Part shown: positions 11,311 through 21,763 of the stretch, one piece after another
How the letters are laid out: each line of letters starts with the position of its first letter
How positions within the stretch are numbered: position 1 is the stretch's first letter
The notes under the pieces: generated by a model
Seen by the model: the letters and a program-made list of their open reading frames with translations, nothing else
What the model was told of the DNA's origin: nothing
Databases searched by the model: none
Assembly (NCBI GenBank): GCA_030849065.1
Contig: JASAON010001658.1
Span: 186,001 to 250,000 of the forward strand
DNA from: Jaenimonas drosophilae
Lineage: Eukaryota; Euglenozoa; Kinetoplastea; Trypanosomatida; Trypanosomatidae
DNA: 64,000 nt
Direction: 5' to 3'
Program-made: the position numbers and the translations under genes

Positions 11311-12624
11311 TTACAAATAAAACCGAGAGAAGGTATTGTTGTCTTTTCGATACCTCACGTTCTCCCGTCCCTTGACGAAGTCCTCCTGGCACACCTTCAT
11401 GCGGCGATCGCGCAGCGCGAGCAGCCCAGCCTCGGTGCAAATTGCCTTGATGTCCGCCCCACTCATTTCATCCTTGGCGTGAATGAACTCACTGATATCC
11501 ACATCCTCCGCCAGTGACATCTTGCTGGTGTGAATTTCAAAGATCATCTTCTTCGTCTTCTCATCGGGGAAGGGGAACTCAATCTTGCGATCAATACGAC
11601 CCGGACGAATGAGGGCAGGGTCGAGGGTGTCGATACGATTGGTGGCCATGATGACCTTCACATCGTTGCTGCTGTCAAAGCCATCTAGCTGGGTGAGGAG
11701 CTCCAGCATGGTTCGTTGCACCTCCTTGGTGCCACTGCTATCCGTATCGTAGCGCTTCGTACCAATGGCATCGATTTCGTCAATAAAGACAATAGCCGGG
11801 GCGTTCTCCTCCGCCTGCTTGAAGAGCTCACGCACCAGCTTGGGGCCCTCACCAGAGTACTTCTGAATCAGCTCCGAACCGACGACACGAAGGAAGGTGG
11901 CGCTGGTTTGGTTGGCCACCGCCTTCGCCAGCAGTGTTTTGCCCGTACCAGGTACGCCATAGAGGATCACACCCTTTGGGGGCTTGATACCAATCTCATC
12001 GTAGAGCTCCGGGTGAGAGAGGGGGAACTCAACCGCCTCCTTGATCTCCTGGATTTGAGACTCCAAACCGCCAATGTCGGCGTACGTGTCCATGGGTGCC
12101 TTATCCACCTTCATGACGCTTACACGTGGGTCGCTATCATCCTCGAGCACGCCAACGATGCTGTGGTGCCTCTCATGCAGCAGCACACTGCAGCCCAGCT
12201 CCAACTGTTCCTTGTCCACGAAGGAGAGCATCGGTACGTAGTACTCCGTCCCGGACATGGATACAATGGCGTGGCTATCGTCAATGGCCTCTTCCAGGGT
12301 TGCCACTGAGAGGGGCATTCCGCGTAGCTCTTCCACCTTCTTGAGCTCCACCTCGTAGTGGGACATGCCTGCGTCTTCTAAGTTGGCCTGTGCTGCACGC
12401 TGCGCGCTGATACTTTGAATGAACTCCTCCTCGAGCAGCAGATAATCCTTACACCGTTCTAAACGGTACTGGCGTAGAAGGCATGCACGGAGTGGGAATA
12501 CCTTGGGGATGCGTGTGGCGGAGTCGGGTCCACGCTTCTTCTTGCGCTTGCCAATTTCGGGGGCAACAGGAGGCTCCCACTTCTCTGGACGACGTGACGC
12601 GGCCTTCTGAGGACGCTGGCCCAT
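11311..12624 (-). CDS. RPT2: 26S proteasome regulatory ATPase subunit Rpt2 (S4)
   Basis: AAA ATPase of 437 residues in the proteasome base ring, which unfolds substrates and opens the 20S gate. The start at 12624 gives an MGQ N-terminus, the known N-myristoylation signal of Rpt2 orthologues. An upstream in-frame extension (to 12699) would destroy this signal. Walker A GVPGTGKT is at about 223-230, Walker B with FIDEID at about 279-284, and the second region of homology includes [12 protein letters not shown]. The C-terminus is FYL, a hydrophobic-Tyr-X tail like that used for docking into the 20S alpha ring. Length is close to human PSMC1 (440). No anomalies seen. Confidence 0.97.
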   Translation of the reverse strand: MGQRPQKAASRRPEKWEPPVAPEIGKRKKKRGPDSATRIPKVFPLRACLLRQYRLERCKDYLLLEEEFIQSISAQRAAQANLEDAGMSHYEVELKKVEELRGMPLSVATLEEAIDDSHAIVSMSGTEYYVPMLSFVDKEQLELGCSVLLHERHHSIVGVLEDDSDPRVSVMKVDKAPMDTYADIGGLESQIQEIKEAVEFPLSHPELYDEIGIKPPKGVILYGVPGTGKTLLAKAVANQTSATFLRVVGSELIQKYSGEGPKLVRELFKQAEENAPAIVFIDEIDAIGTKRYDTDSSGTKEVQRTMLELLTQLDGFDSSNDVKVIMATNRIDTLDPALIRPGRIDRKIEFPFPDEKTKKMIFEIHTSKMSLAEDVDISEFIHAKDEMSGADIKAICTEAGLLALRDRRMKVCQEDFVKGRENVRYRKDNNTFSRFYL

Positions 12625-13492
12625 GATTCTCCTCACAAGTTGATCAAGTGTGTGTGCAATCTTTTGGTATGTGTCTGTTTTGGAAGAGGTTCTGCTCACT
12701 CACACCAAGACGACCGTAGGATGGGGTGTGGTATAGGACGAAGTGAGTGGGGTATAGTGCCGGATAGCAATCACGGCGTGTGGCTATCCTCGTCTCTCAC
12801 AAACGGTAGTCTACGGCCGGCGTATCCTAATTCTAAAATCAATAACATTGAGACGGGAGTGAGAAGCAATGAAGCGAACATCTCAGAGGTTGTGTGTGGT
12901 TATAGTGAGAAGGAAGACAGAAATAGCCTTCCTTCAGGGTCCAGTGCACAGTGAAATAAATTGATTGGGGCTAGTGAAGTTAGCTTGACGATCCATAGAC
13001 CACAATGTGTCAGGCCTTATGAGTGAAGGGGGGGAAGGTGGAGGAGAGACGACGGCAACCCAAACAAAGAAAAAAGAATCTGTGTGACAACAGCGGATTT
13101 GCCTCATCTCTACCTCACGTTTATTCCTCTTCACAAGTGGTGTGTGTGTGTGTGTTATGATCTTTATGGGGGTGGGGGTTCAGGATCTATGGCAATGTGT
13201 CTGTGGGAAGGTACCAGGCGCCTCCAACAAGCTTCACCATAAGCGCCAACGCTAGTGATCCGGGCCTCTATGGTAACCACCCATGACCCACGTATGGACC
13301 TACACGAGTTTTGAATAGCACCAAAACGGCTGAATGTGACGGAGTGTAAGCCCCCCACTGTTCTGATGACAGCACAGCCGGTGATGTGGGGTGGGTGGGT
13401 GGATTGAACAGATACGAAAAGAAAAAAAAGAGATCATGGACGAAAAAAAAAAGATGGTCACGATGGCAACCTGGATTCCTTTGTTCTTCTTC
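12625..13492. other. Intergenic region between Rpt2 and LeuRS
   Basis: About 870 bases with no supportable gene. It includes a short GT microsatellite around 13138-13155. It should carry the LeuRS 3' UTR and the Rpt2 5' UTR and splice acceptor. Confidence 0.5.
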
Positions 13493-16400
13493 TTACTTCT
13501 TTGCTGCGGGGAATGCCACTGTGGGTTCACCTGGTCGGCACTTCTTGCGCGCAGCGGTATGCTCCGCGTAGGTCTCATCGGTGTTGGCACGGATCTCCAC
13601 GTGTGGAACACCGCAGAGCTTGGAGAGGTTGCTCTTCATGCGGGTGAGTACCTCCAGGTCATTGATGACGGGGTTTGTGCTCATGGCCTCCTCTCCGTAC
13701 TTTTCCACGTTGCCGCGAACAAAGGAAAGGAATGCCATCGTCTCCGGTACCACCTCCTTGGTCATCCAAGCAGGGCGGGAGCCCATGATCTGCTTCGCAC
13801 AATCGGCAGGAATCGATGCATTGTTCATCTTGTACATCTCCTGCAGAAGCTCAAGAGCCTTGCACTGCCACTCGGCATAGGAAGCGGCGGTGTAAATGAC
13901 CACCTCCTCCATGGGACCACGCTTCTTGGCATTCTTGGTGACCTGAGAACGGATCTCCTTCACCACATCGGTCATGATGCGGTTAGACAGAACCAAGGTG
14001 TAGTCCAGTGGCGCACTTGGAGAAGGGAAGGGCTGCTCCACCACGCTACCCTCACGCTTGAGGACCTTCTGCCACATGTGCTCGGAGAAGTGCGGGGCGA
14101 TGGGCATGAGGAGCAGGGCCAGCACCTCGACGTAGCGCTCCACCACATCGCGGTGGACAAGGGCGTCGTCGCAGTTGATCTTGTATTGGCTGAACTCATT
14201 GCACAGCTCATGGAAGGCTGTGTTGAGCACCACACGGAACTGCATGGACTGGTAGGCGGCATCTGTGCGAGTGATGATGACGTTCATGATATTCACAAAG
14301 ATCCTATCAAAGTCATTCATCTCGCTCGTGCGAAGGCTAGCGTTGTTGAGGAGCTCCGTGGACTGCTCGATCAGTGTGGTGAGCTTCATAATGAAGCCAG
14401 CGGCGGTCTCGCGCACAAAGTTGGCGTCATCCATACTATCACCGGCATCCGCGCAGGCAAGACGTGTGGCATCAGCGCCATAGGTATCAAGGGACTCACG
14501 CAGAGAGATGAAGTTGCCCTTAGACTTGGCCATCTTTTCATTGTCCACCTGAATGTGACCGTTGCAGAAGATGGCGCGGGGCCACATACTGCGCTCCTTG
14601 GGCCAAATCGCGGCGTGGTTGTACAGGAACATGGTGAGATGGTTCTGGATGAGATCCTTGGCCGAGCACCGGATATCCACTGGGTAGAAGTAGGTGAACT
14701 CATTGCGCATCAGTTCCAGCGAGGCAAGAGGCATGTTCACAGACTTGGCCACCTCCGCCGCCACACCGGTACCGTGGTAGATGTAGTCAAATACCTCATC
14801 CGTGAACATTTCCGCCTTCAGGCCGTAGACGTTGTTGTCCGTGCCACTAAGGTTGAGCTTGCCATCAACATCGGTTTGAACAAAGCGGGCGATAGTGTAG
14901 TAGGCCATGTAGATGGTGGAGTCGGAGAGACTATCAATGATCATCTTGTGGGTGGCGTCGCAGGGCAGGTAGGTGCCCAGGCCAAACGTACGGCTGCATG
15001 GCCAGTCCGCAAGCCAGTTGAGGGTCTCATCGAAGCCGTTGCGGATGCCATGAAAGAACATGTTCATCTCAGCCATGTGCTCCTTCACGGCCTGCTTCCA
15101 CTCGGTCTTGCCGTACTCAATGTACCACTGATCGCACAGCGCGACCACGCACTCATCACCAGAACGGCTCGTCACCTGACGCGCGGGCTCAAAGTAGCGG
15201 ATGCAGCGGCCCTGCTCCTCCATAAGCTTCTGCGTGAGCACCTTTGCCTCGCACACCTTCATGTCCTTGAAGGGGCCAACGATCATCTCACCCTGATAAA
15301 AGCCCATCTGGTAGCACACCTGCTTCGCCTCCTCCAGAAGATCCTTGGCGTTGGGGCCGTTGATCTTCAGCTTCTCGCACATGTGCTTGGCTCCCTCTGT
15401 CCCCAGCTCGGGAGTGTTAATGATGGGCACCATGTCAAAGGGAACGATCCACTCATCCTTGATGCCAAGCTTCGCACGGTACTCCGGCTTCTTGAGGAGG
15501 TGAGTGAAGTTGATGTAGTCATCGGGAGAGTCCGAGGGGACGCACATCACCACGCCCGTACCCTTCGTCTCGGAGATGGTGGCCATGGGGAGGGTGTAGA
15601 TGGTGCCGTAGATGCACAGCGGTGCGGAGAGGGGAAGACCCATGAGGGTGGAGCCCTCAAGCTCAAAGAGGGGAGATGGGTCGGCATCGGTCTTGCCATT
15701 CACCTGGAAGCCCTGGTAGGCCATGTTGCGCGCAGCACGGGTGGTCATGATGTAGATGCCATCCACCTCATCGCTGTTAAGGTTGCTCACCAGGTAGGCA
15801 CCATAGGTGATGGTGGGACTCATCCAGCAGTTGGTCTGGCCCACCACCGTCTCGGGGCGGAGGGTTGCGCCAGGAAGAATCACCTTGTAGTCCTTCACGA
15901 TGTTCTTGAAGGGGGCAAAGACAGGAAGCTCGTCGGGCTTCTGCACGAAGAGCTTCACCAGGGTGTACTCCTGTGGAAGGGCTCCCTCGCCACTGGCGCG
16001 GTCGTGGTCGGCGCATGGCTGGCCATCCAGTGGGGAGTACACGCAGTGGCGCTTGCCAAAGTTCAGGAGACCCTCAGCGCGGAGCTTGTGGAACTGCCAC
16101 TGAATGAAGCGGTCGTAGAAGGGGTTGCGCTCGGTGGTGATGAAGGAACGACGGAAATCAATATGGCAGCCAAAGTTCTGAAGGTCCTTCAGGGCTAGCG
16201 GGGGAAAGTAGTCCAACCAGTGCTGTGGATCGGCAAACTTGGAGATCTCACTATCCGGGATACCCATGCTCTGCATAATCATCCACTGCGGCTTCGCTGG
16301 GCCAGCCTTGCCACGCTTGCTCTTGTGCTGCTTCGTCATGAGTTCCTCCGCTGTCTTCTTCTCCTCCTTCTTCTCGAGAATGTCATCGGGAAACTGTGGT

Positions 16401-16726
16401 GGGTTGCCGTACTGCTGCATCTCCTTGAGGATCTTTTGTGCACAGGCAGCGATGGGGGTACCCGTCACATGGAGGCCAAAGGGCCACAACGAGCGCTTGC
16501 CCTTCATGCGCTGGAAGCGTGAGGTGAACTCGCACTTGGTGAGGGAGAAACCGTGACCAAGATGGAGCTTGCCGTTCATGTAGGGGTAGGGAAAGGTGGT
16601 GAGGAACTTGGGTGGGCGGGCTTCTCCAGGGGCAGGGGCATTGACCTCATGGAGCTTGCGCTTCTCCCAGTCCGCCTGCGCGGTCTGTTCAATGGAAACG
16701 AGCAGATCACGACGGGCAGTGGACAT
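13493..16726 (-). CDS. LARS: Cytosolic leucyl-tRNA synthetase
   Basis: Class I aminoacyl-tRNA synthetase of 1077 residues that charges tRNA-Leu. The HIGH-type motif HLGHG is at about 55-59, preceded by the typical FPYPYMNG. The editing-domain entry TLRPETVVGQTNCW is the archaeal/eukaryotic-type sequence. The second catalytic motif reads KMAKSKGNF (near residue 731), with Ala in place of the usual first Ser of KMSKS. Length fits the eukaryotic cytosolic enzyme (human about 1176). The ATG at 16726 lies just downstream of a clear pyrimidine tract and AG at 16784-16785; the frame extension to 16759 begins with TTG and is not the start. Confidence 0.97.
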   Translation of the reverse strand: MSTARRDLLVSIEQTAQADWEKRKLHEVNAPAPGEARPPKFLTTFPYPYMNGKLHLGHGFSLTKCEFTSRFQRMKGKRSLWPFGLHVTGTPIAACAQKILKEMQQYGNPPQFPDDILEKKEEKKTAEELMTKQHKSKRGKAGPAKPQWMIMQSMGIPDSEISKFADPQHWLDYFPPLALKDLQNFGCHIDFRRSFITTERNPFYDRFIQWQFHKLRAEGLLNFGKRHCVYSPLDGQPCADHDRASGEGALPQEYTLVKLFVQKPDELPVFAPFKNIVKDYKVILPGATLRPETVVGQTNCWMSPTITYGAYLVSNLNSDEVDGIYIMTTRAARNMAYQGFQVNGKTDADPSPLFELEGSTLMGLPLSAPLCIYGTIYTLPMATISETKGTGVVMCVPSDSPDDYINFTHLLKKPEYRAKLGIKDEWIVPFDMVPIINTPELGTEGAKHMCEKLKINGPNAKDLLEEAKQVCYQMGFYQGEMIVGPFKDMKVCEAKVLTQKLMEEQGRCIRYFEPARQVTSRSGDECVVALCDQWYIEYGKTEWKQAVKEHMAEMNMFFHGIRNGFDETLNWLADWPCSRTFGLGTYLPCDATHKMIIDSLSDSTIYMAYYTIARFVQTDVDGKLNLSGTDNNVYGLKAEMFTDEVFDYIYHGTGVAAEVAKSVNMPLASLELMRNEFTYFYPVDIRCSAKDLIQNHLTMFLYNHAAIWPKERSMWPRAIFCNGHIQVDNEKMAKSKGNFISLRESLDTYGADATRLACADAGDSMDDANFVRETAAGFIMKLTTLIEQSTELLNNASLRTSEMNDFDRIFVNIMNVIITRTDAAYQSMQFRVVLNTAFHELCNEFSQYKINCDDALVHRDVVERYVEVLALLLMPIAPHFSEHMWQKVLKREGSVVEQPFPSPSAPLDYTLVLSNRIMTDVVKEIRSQVTKNAKKRGPMEEVVIYTAASYAEWQCKALELLQEMYKMNNASIPADCAKQIMGSRPAWMTKEVVPETMAFLSFVRGNVEKYGEEAMSTNPVINDLEVLTRMKSNLSKLCGVPHVEIRANTDETYAEHTAARKKCRPGEPTVAFPAAKK

Positions 16727-16783
16727 GGCGGAGTGTGGCGATGTGTGAGGGAACAACAAGAAAGTGTTGGTTGTGGTGGGACT

Positions 16784-16785
16784 CT
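16784..16785 (-). promoter_or_regulatory. Predicted spliced-leader acceptor of LeuRS mRNA
   Basis: On the minus strand a tract rich in TTCTTC (plus 16795-16825) is followed by TAG, with the AG at these positions, 58 bases before the LeuRS ATG. This is the standard kinetoplastid trans-splice layout. It is an inference from sequence only. Confidence 0.55.
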
Positions 16786-17341
16786 ACCAAGCCATAGAAG
16801 AAGCAAGAAGAAGAAAGATAGTTCGTGTGGTCAATTCAAGTCAAGCATTGCAGAGCACACATGATGTGTCATTCCTGCTACTGAGCACATACGCTCAGCA
16901 AACTGCAGGGAGAGTGTGTTGTAGTTGTTGTGTTGATCAGCATCGCCCATAGACGACGGTCATCTTTTACATGATGCACCAGCAGGGGGAAGGGGTACTA
17001 CCTCCCCCTGCTTCTTTTGTGTGTGCAGGACCGTATCTTGGTCGATGTACATCACGCCGCTCGTTCATCCACACCCACATAACAACCTCCAATCTCTTCT
17101 GGGAGGTGCCACGAGCGTGTGGCAATGAAAGCAGCGCCACATCTAACTTCAGTCTGGGCCATTGCAGCGGCAATGGTGCAGAGAAGAAAGTGAAAGCAAA
17201 CAGCGGGACATGAGATGCTGGAGACGCACATCATCAGCCCCCATCTCTGGTTCACAACAGAACCAGAAGCAGCGCTGACCCAAAGAGCACGGCGGGGATG
17301 AATCGAAGCTACTCCTCCCCGTACGTAGGTGGGGCGGCCAC
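16786..17341. other. Intergenic region upstream of LeuRS
   Basis: About 560 bases with no supported gene. Contains the pyrimidine tract of the LeuRS splice acceptor and the 3' flank of the coiled-coil gene. Confidence 0.5.
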
Positions 17342-18838
17342 TCAGTCAGAGAGCTTCATGGCCTTATCATGGAGATAGGGATCTAGGTCAGCCGGAAGCA
17401 GTGACTCAATGTACTGCTTGAAGCGCTCATCATCCTCTCGCTGGCGCTCAATGGCACGCCGGGCGTTCTCACGCTCGTCCTCAATCTCACGGCGGCGGTT
17501 CTCGTGCTTTTCCTGAGCCTGGAGCTTCTGAATACGCTCCACACGATCTGCTTCCTCCTTCATGCGTCGGCGGACCGCCTCCTCCTCCTGGCGCACCTTC
17601 TCCGGCAGCGCTCGCATCTCTGCCGCATAGGCCATCTCCTCCTCCTTGCTAAGGAATCCACCCTCCGTGGCCGTGGCTGATCGGCGCGTAGGCTTCTCAC
17701 CCCAGCCCTCGTAGGCCTTCATGTAGTTGTCATGCTCCTTCTGCGCCATGCGTGCATCACCCTCGTACATCTTGGTGAGGAAGCACTCCCCACGCTTCTC
17801 GAAGTGATCCTGAGTGCGGTGAGTTGGGCTCGCCACACCTGTTTCACGGAGATAGGCATCAAAGCCGGCCTGCTGGAGGTTGTCCTGCCGCTCCTGCTTC
17901 TTGCGGCGGCGCTCCTCTACCATGGCCTTGATCATGCGCGAATGGGCCTCAGCCTTCACCCGCTCTTCCTCCTCTGCAACGTGGTTGTGGATGCGCTCCT
18001 TCAGCCGTTCCTGCTTGCTCAATGCATGACGAGACATAGACTTGTTGTAGGCGCTGTTCTCGGCGATCTTGCGCTTCTCTTCCTGCAGCTCTAACTCATT
18101 CTCCATGCGCTCCTCCTCTGCATCTTGCTCAGCCATGATACGGTCGTACTTCTTGTTTGACTTCTCCGCACGGAGCTGCTCTCGTTGATAGAAGACAGAT
18201 TCTAGGTTGGCGGTCTTTTCCTGCATGTTCTTCTCCCGTGCCAGAAGTGCCTTGCGAGCCTCCTCAGCCTCCTCCGCCCAGCACTTGCGCTTCATCTCCT
18301 CCACCTCGCGGCGGATGGCATCCTCATCATTCACTCGGATGCTCTCCTGGAAGGCCATCTGCAGCTCACGCTCCTTGATGGCCTCATGCAGCAGCTTCAC
18401 GCTCTGGGCATTGCGTCCGCGTGGGTCCTCCTTCAGGTTCTGCAATTCTAGTTGGGCAATCTTGGCCAGACGGGCCTCCTCCTCCTGCTGGGCAAAGAGA
18501 CGGTCAAGGGCCTCTTTACGCCTCTCAGCCTCCTCTGCTTCCGCTGCACGATTGCGCATGAACTCATCGTGCTTGGCCTCCTTCGTATCGGGCCAGCGTG
18601 AGACGCGGCTCTTGTTGAGGGCACGACGACGCTCCTCCTCCTGCTGGCGCTGGAGTGCCACCTGATCATCCTCATCGCCGGCCAATCGGCGAATCCAGTC
18701 CAACTCACGATCGCTGAGAATGCCTACGCGTGAGAGGTCCGCGCCGGTGGCAACGGCGTTTGCGTTGCCAACCTTACGAAGAGGATCCTTCCGTGCACGT
18801 GAGCTGAGCTCACTCTTCTGTGGCTTAGTTCGAGCCAT
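17342..18838 (-). CDS. Coiled-coil protein with TPH-type repeats, possible axonemal microtubule inner protein
   Basis: A 498-residue protein that is almost entirely charged coiled coil rich in Glu, Arg, Lys and Ala. The N-terminus (LSRVGILSDRELDWIRRL, near residues 35-52) is followed by continuous RxxEEExxR heptads typical of the trichohyalin-plectin-homology family. Length and layout resemble CFAP210/CCDC173 or CFAP45, which are inner proteins of doublet microtubules; that identity is an inference, since coiled coils are poorly discriminating. I chose the ATG at 18838 (MARTKPQ). The upstream frame to 19063 would be read through a T-rich splice-acceptor region. Confidence 0.7.
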   Translation of the reverse strand: MARTKPQKSELSSRARKDPLRKVGNANAVATGADLSRVGILSDRELDWIRRLAGDEDDQVALQRQQEEERRRALNKSRVSRWPDTKEAKHDEFMRNRAAEAEEAERRKEALDRLFAQQEEEARLAKIAQLELQNLKEDPRGRNAQSVKLLHEAIKERELQMAFQESIRVNDEDAIRREVEEMKRKCWAEEAEEARKALLAREKNMQEKTANLESVFYQREQLRAEKSNKKYDRIMAEQDAEEERMENELELQEEKRKIAENSAYNKSMSRHALSKQERLKERIHNHVAEEEERVKAEAHSRMIKAMVEERRRKKQERQDNLQQAGFDAYLRETGVASPTHRTQDHFEKRGECFLTKMYEGDARMAQKEHDNYMKAYEGWGEKPTRRSATATEGGFLSKEEEMAYAAEMRALPEKVRQEEEAVRRRMKEEADRVERIQKLQAQEKHENRRREIEDERENARRAIERQREDDERFKQYIESLLPADLDPYLHDKAMKLSD

Positions 18839-19237
18839 CAGCAAACTGGGCAACAGATTGGTCCTAACCCTTGTTGTGTGGGTAAGTGTATGTGTGTTTG
18901 CGTGTGTGGATGATTGTTGCACCAAACAAATCCCCCCACTTCCTTCAGCGCGGTATCGGTGTGTGTGCGCAGATATCCACCTAAGTGGAGAACTGCTGCT
19001 ACTTCTACCTGAAAAAAAAAACCTGCCCAAGAAAAGAAAAATTGTGAAAGTGGAAGAGAGCAAGGCAAGTAGAGATGAGTATATGGCAGTATTGTGGATA
19101 TGTACCAGGTCGATACTACACTGCGTTCAACACACAAAATCTTGTTTTTTTTGTTAGTTCGTATCACACAGCACTTCCCGCTGCCCCCATCAATGGCCTG
19201 TACAGTCAGGCAACCATGTTCACAACACCTTCTACTC
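18839..19237. other. Intergenic region, coiled-coil gene to RPB10
   Basis: About 400 bases. It holds the splice acceptor near 19009 and the 3' flank of the RPB10-like gene. No gene seen. Confidence 0.5.
19009..19010 (-). promoter_or_regulatory. Predicted spliced-leader acceptor of coiled-coil gene
   Basis: The minus strand has a run of about ten T followed by CAG (plus-strand ctg then poly-A at 19009-19020), 171 bases before the ATG at 18838. The tract upstream is also pyrimidine-rich. Supports the internal ATG as start. Confidence 0.5.
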
Positions 19238-19468
19238 TTACGCCCCCTCTGCGTGGATGAGAACGTTGGTATCTGCGGGGTTAAACTTGAGAAGAAGGTC
19301 AGACATATCGACGTGGGTGAGCATCATGCGTCGGCAGCAGAAGCGGTCTAGGTGGAACACATCCATCGCCTGCTCCTCAGACACTCCTTCCGCAACCATA
19401 TCTAGATAGAGCAGATACTTATCCGCGAGGACGTTGCCGCACGTGAAACAACGCACGGGAATGATCAT
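19238..19468 (-). CDS. RPB10: RNA polymerase subunit RPB10 (ABC10-beta), shared by Pol I, II and III
   Basis: A 76-residue zinc-binding subunit. It opens with MIIPVRCFTCGNVL, the near-invariant RPB10 N-terminus whose CxxC half-site binds zinc, and carries the second site CCRRMMLTHVD. Spacing of the four cysteines (residues 7, 10, 44, 45) is as in yeast and human RPB10. Slightly longer than the usual 67-71 residues because of the C-terminal tail (NVLIHAEGA). Some kinetoplastids have more than one RPB10; this copy shows no damage. Confidence 0.95.
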   Translation of the reverse strand: MIIPVRCFTCGNVLADKYLLYLDMVAEGVSEEQAMDVFHLDRFCCRRMMLTHVDMSDLLLKFNPADTNVLIHAEGA

Positions 19469-19846
19469 GGGTACAGGCTAATAGTGCTAAGTTGGTGTTA
19501 GAGGGAGTGTGGAGGTGTGTCCCCTGTGCAAACTTTCCTTTCGGATGAATTGATGCTGAACGTTGATGAGGAAGTGAAGTACATGCTGGGATTATTATGA
19601 TGGAAGAACAGTAAGGCAAAGCAAACAGCACAAACAGTATCCACAAGCATGTGTTTTTTTGTTTAAGTATGTGATTTTGTTTTCTCTTCAGCAACAGCAA
19701 GCAACAAGGTGGAAAGGTTGGTAGAATAAATGACCAACACATATCAACGGAAAATGTACCGATAATCATTCCAATTATCATCGGTGGAGTGAGTGAGTAC
19801 CGCCATGCTCCTTCACATGCCCCCGACAACGCTCATACAGAACTGC
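19469..19846. other. Intergenic region, RPB10 to ABHD11-like gene
   Basis: About 380 bases. AT-rich stretches and T/A runs (19640-19700) are seen, but no gene. Confidence 0.5.
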
Positions 19847-20995
19847 TTACATGTGTGCATCCATGAATGGTACCGCCACCTCCAGAAATCCCTTAAGCTT
19901 CTCGGCATGCACAAAATGGCCAGCGCCCTCAACCACCACCTGAGTGGCGTTTGGAAAATAAGTGGCAATCTTGGCACGTTGCTCGGGCAGGTTGTACGGG
20001 CTTCGGCTGCCAAAGACAAAAAGGACGGGCAAGGTGCACGGTATGGGAGGTACCATAGGGTTGTTTTCCCACCAATGAACAATGGAGGGGGAAAAAGAGC
20101 CGTACTCCTTGGCGAGAACATCAAGGTTGCACCTCCACGACGCCGTCGTCTCGCCATTGTCTGCCCGCGTGAGGAGCAGGTTGGTGGCCACAAAATCACG
20201 CATAGCACGATCTTCCATCCCGACCCGCTCTAACTCTTCCTTCAGTGATTCGTAGGACTTAACGCGACCAAGATCGGCCATCCCCATTTGTTGTAGTGTG
20301 GAGAGGACGTTGTTGTTGCGTGGATTGGCATCCAAGCGGATGGTTGGGACCACATCAACCACCATGGCCGCGCGAATACGTCCCAAGGTGGGCACACGTT
20401 CACCCTGGCCATTCCACGTCTGTGATGGATCATTAAAGAGGGTAGGAGCGAGCGGCATCGTTTCACCCACGCTGTCATAGCTATTCACCTGCTGCATTGC
20501 AAGGCTGGTGTCGTGGCGCCGATGGGCATCCCAGGCACCAAATCGTGTAGGCGGTGATGCGTGTGGGTCCTCGTCCGCGGTAGCAAGCAGCGCATCCTCG
20601 TTGTACCGCCGCAACAACATACCCATGAGAGCCAAGCCACCCATACTGTGACCAATGACGAAGCTGCCGGCAGCGCTAGGCGTGGATACTTCATGCGGGA
20701 AGTCCTGACGAAGACGGCGCTGGCCATCAATGACGAACGCCTCCACATCGGAGGCAAGGGCGGCGTTGCTATGGTTGGTGGAGTGTGGACTGCCGCCGTG
20801 GTTGCGCATGTCAAGGCTGTACACGGTGTGAATCTTCTTCCCTAGATTTGGGTCCGCGACAAAGTTGCCGCAAGCAGTTGACCAGTTCATGGAGTTGCCC
20901 ATGAGGCCGTGGCACACAATCACATTACTTCGGCCACCACCCACCTTGGGGGTGAAAGTTTTGTAAGCCAGCTTCACAGGGCCAACGCCGCTCAT
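19847..20995 (-). CDS. Alpha/beta hydrolase, ABHD11/YbfF-like
   Basis: A 382-residue serine hydrolase of the alpha/beta fold. Early motif VCHGLMGNSMNW is the oxyanion-hole HG segment. The nucleophile elbow GHSMGG places the catalytic Ser at residue 117, and GAGHFVHAEK places the catalytic His at about 360. The late strand reads VFGSRSPY, similar to the GGNSPY of ABHD11 and YbfF. In animals ABHD11 is mitochondrial; the substrate here is unknown. Inserts between the elbow and the C-terminal part make it longer than human ABHD11 (about 315). I chose the ATG at 20995 (MSGVGPVKL); the upstream extension to 21151 is His/Thr-rich untranslated-like sequence. Confidence 0.85.
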   Translation of the reverse strand: MSGVGPVKLAYKTFTPKVGGGRSNVIVCHGLMGNSMNWSTACGNFVADPNLGKKIHTVYSLDMRNHGGSPHSTNHSNAALASDVEAFVIDGQRRLRQDFPHEVSTPSAAGSFVIGHSMGGLALMGMLLRRYNEDALLATADEDPHASPPTRFGAWDAHRRHDTSLAMQQVNSYDSVGETMPLAPTLFNDPSQTWNGQGERVPTLGRIRAAMVVDVVPTIRLDANPRNNNVLSTLQQMGMADLGRVKSYESLKEELERVGMEDRAMRDFVATNLLLTRADNGETTASWRCNLDVLAKEYGSFSPSIVHWWENNPMVPPIPCTLPVLFVFGSRSPYNLPEQRAKIATYFPNATQVVVEGAGHFVHAEKLKGFLEVAVPFMDAHM

Positions 20996-21298
20996 TTTGT
21001 TGTCGAATGTATGGGTGAACCTTTTCCCAAAAGAAATAAGGAAAAATTGAAGTTCAAACAGGAGGCGTTTGGTCAGTGGTGCACATGGAGTATACGTAGA
21101 GTGTGTATGTGTGTGCACTTGTTCTCTTCGTAGAGAGCAATCATATAACATGGGTCAACCTCAAGAGAGAAGAGCATTGCACCAGCGGTGCTCGGCTCAA
21201 CTATACATCCACAGCCACCGCAAAAGGAGTCGTGGGCATCGTCCTCATCTGATTCATGTTGCCATCCGAACCAGCGCCATGTGCCACGATCATCACAT
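20996..21298. other. Intergenic region, hydrolase to centrin-like gene
   Basis: About 300 bases. A pyrimidine-rich minus-strand tract around 21026-21058 is a likely splice-acceptor tract for the hydrolase. No gene seen. Confidence 0.5.
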
Positions 21299-21763
21299 CT
21301 ACTTGCCCGACACCATGGCGATGAAGTCCATGTAGTTGATGCGGCCAATTCCTTCTGGATCTACTGCCGCAAGCAGACGAGCAGCATCATCGCGACTAAG
21401 CTTCTCCGATCCGTATGTGACTAGCGCGTGCTCCAGCACCTCAGTGGAAACATAACCAACAGGGAGGTCTTCCGTCTCGAAGATCTTGAAGGCGCTACGA
21501 AGCTGTTCAGCCGTGTACTCAGACTGCACACGCTTGGACATCACCTGTACGAACTGATCAAAGTCAATCGTGTTGTTCTCAGATGAGCCACCCTTGGCCT
21601 CACTGAACATGTCCTCCAGCTCCTCCTCTGTGGGGCGGAGGTGCAGGGTATCCATGAGCTTGCGCAGCTCGTAGGTGGTGATGTGGCCACTTCCATCGGC
21701 ATCGACCAAATCGAAGATCTCGCGGAACTCATGGAGCTCCTGTTCACTCAGTTCACCAGACAT
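21299..21763 (-). CDS. Centrin/calmodulin-like EF-hand protein
   Basis: A 154-residue protein with four EF-hand-like units. EF1 (loop about 21-32, DADGSGHITTYE) is a canonical calcium site. EF2 (around SSENNTIDFDQF), EF3 (ETEDLPVGYVSTE) and EF4 (DPEGIGRINYMDF) lack several calcium ligands, so one high-affinity site is likely. The N-terminal SEQELHEFREIFDLVDADGSG is typical of centrins and calmodulins. The lack of a long basic N-terminal extension leaves open whether it is a true centrin or a calmodulin-like axonemal or basal-body protein. Confidence 0.85.
   Translation of the reverse strand: MSGELSEQELHEFREIFDLVDADGSGHITTYELRKLMDTLHLRPTEEELEDMFSEAKGGSSENNTIDFDQFVQVMSKRVQSEYTAEQLRSAFKIFETEDLPVGYVSTEVLEHALVTYGSEKLSRDDAARLLAAVDPEGIGRINYMDFIAMVSGK

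Noticed and set aside
13391..16198. Plus-strand frame of 935 codons
   Set aside because: It mirrors the LeuRS gene on the other strand. The synthetase motifs are intact on the minus strand.
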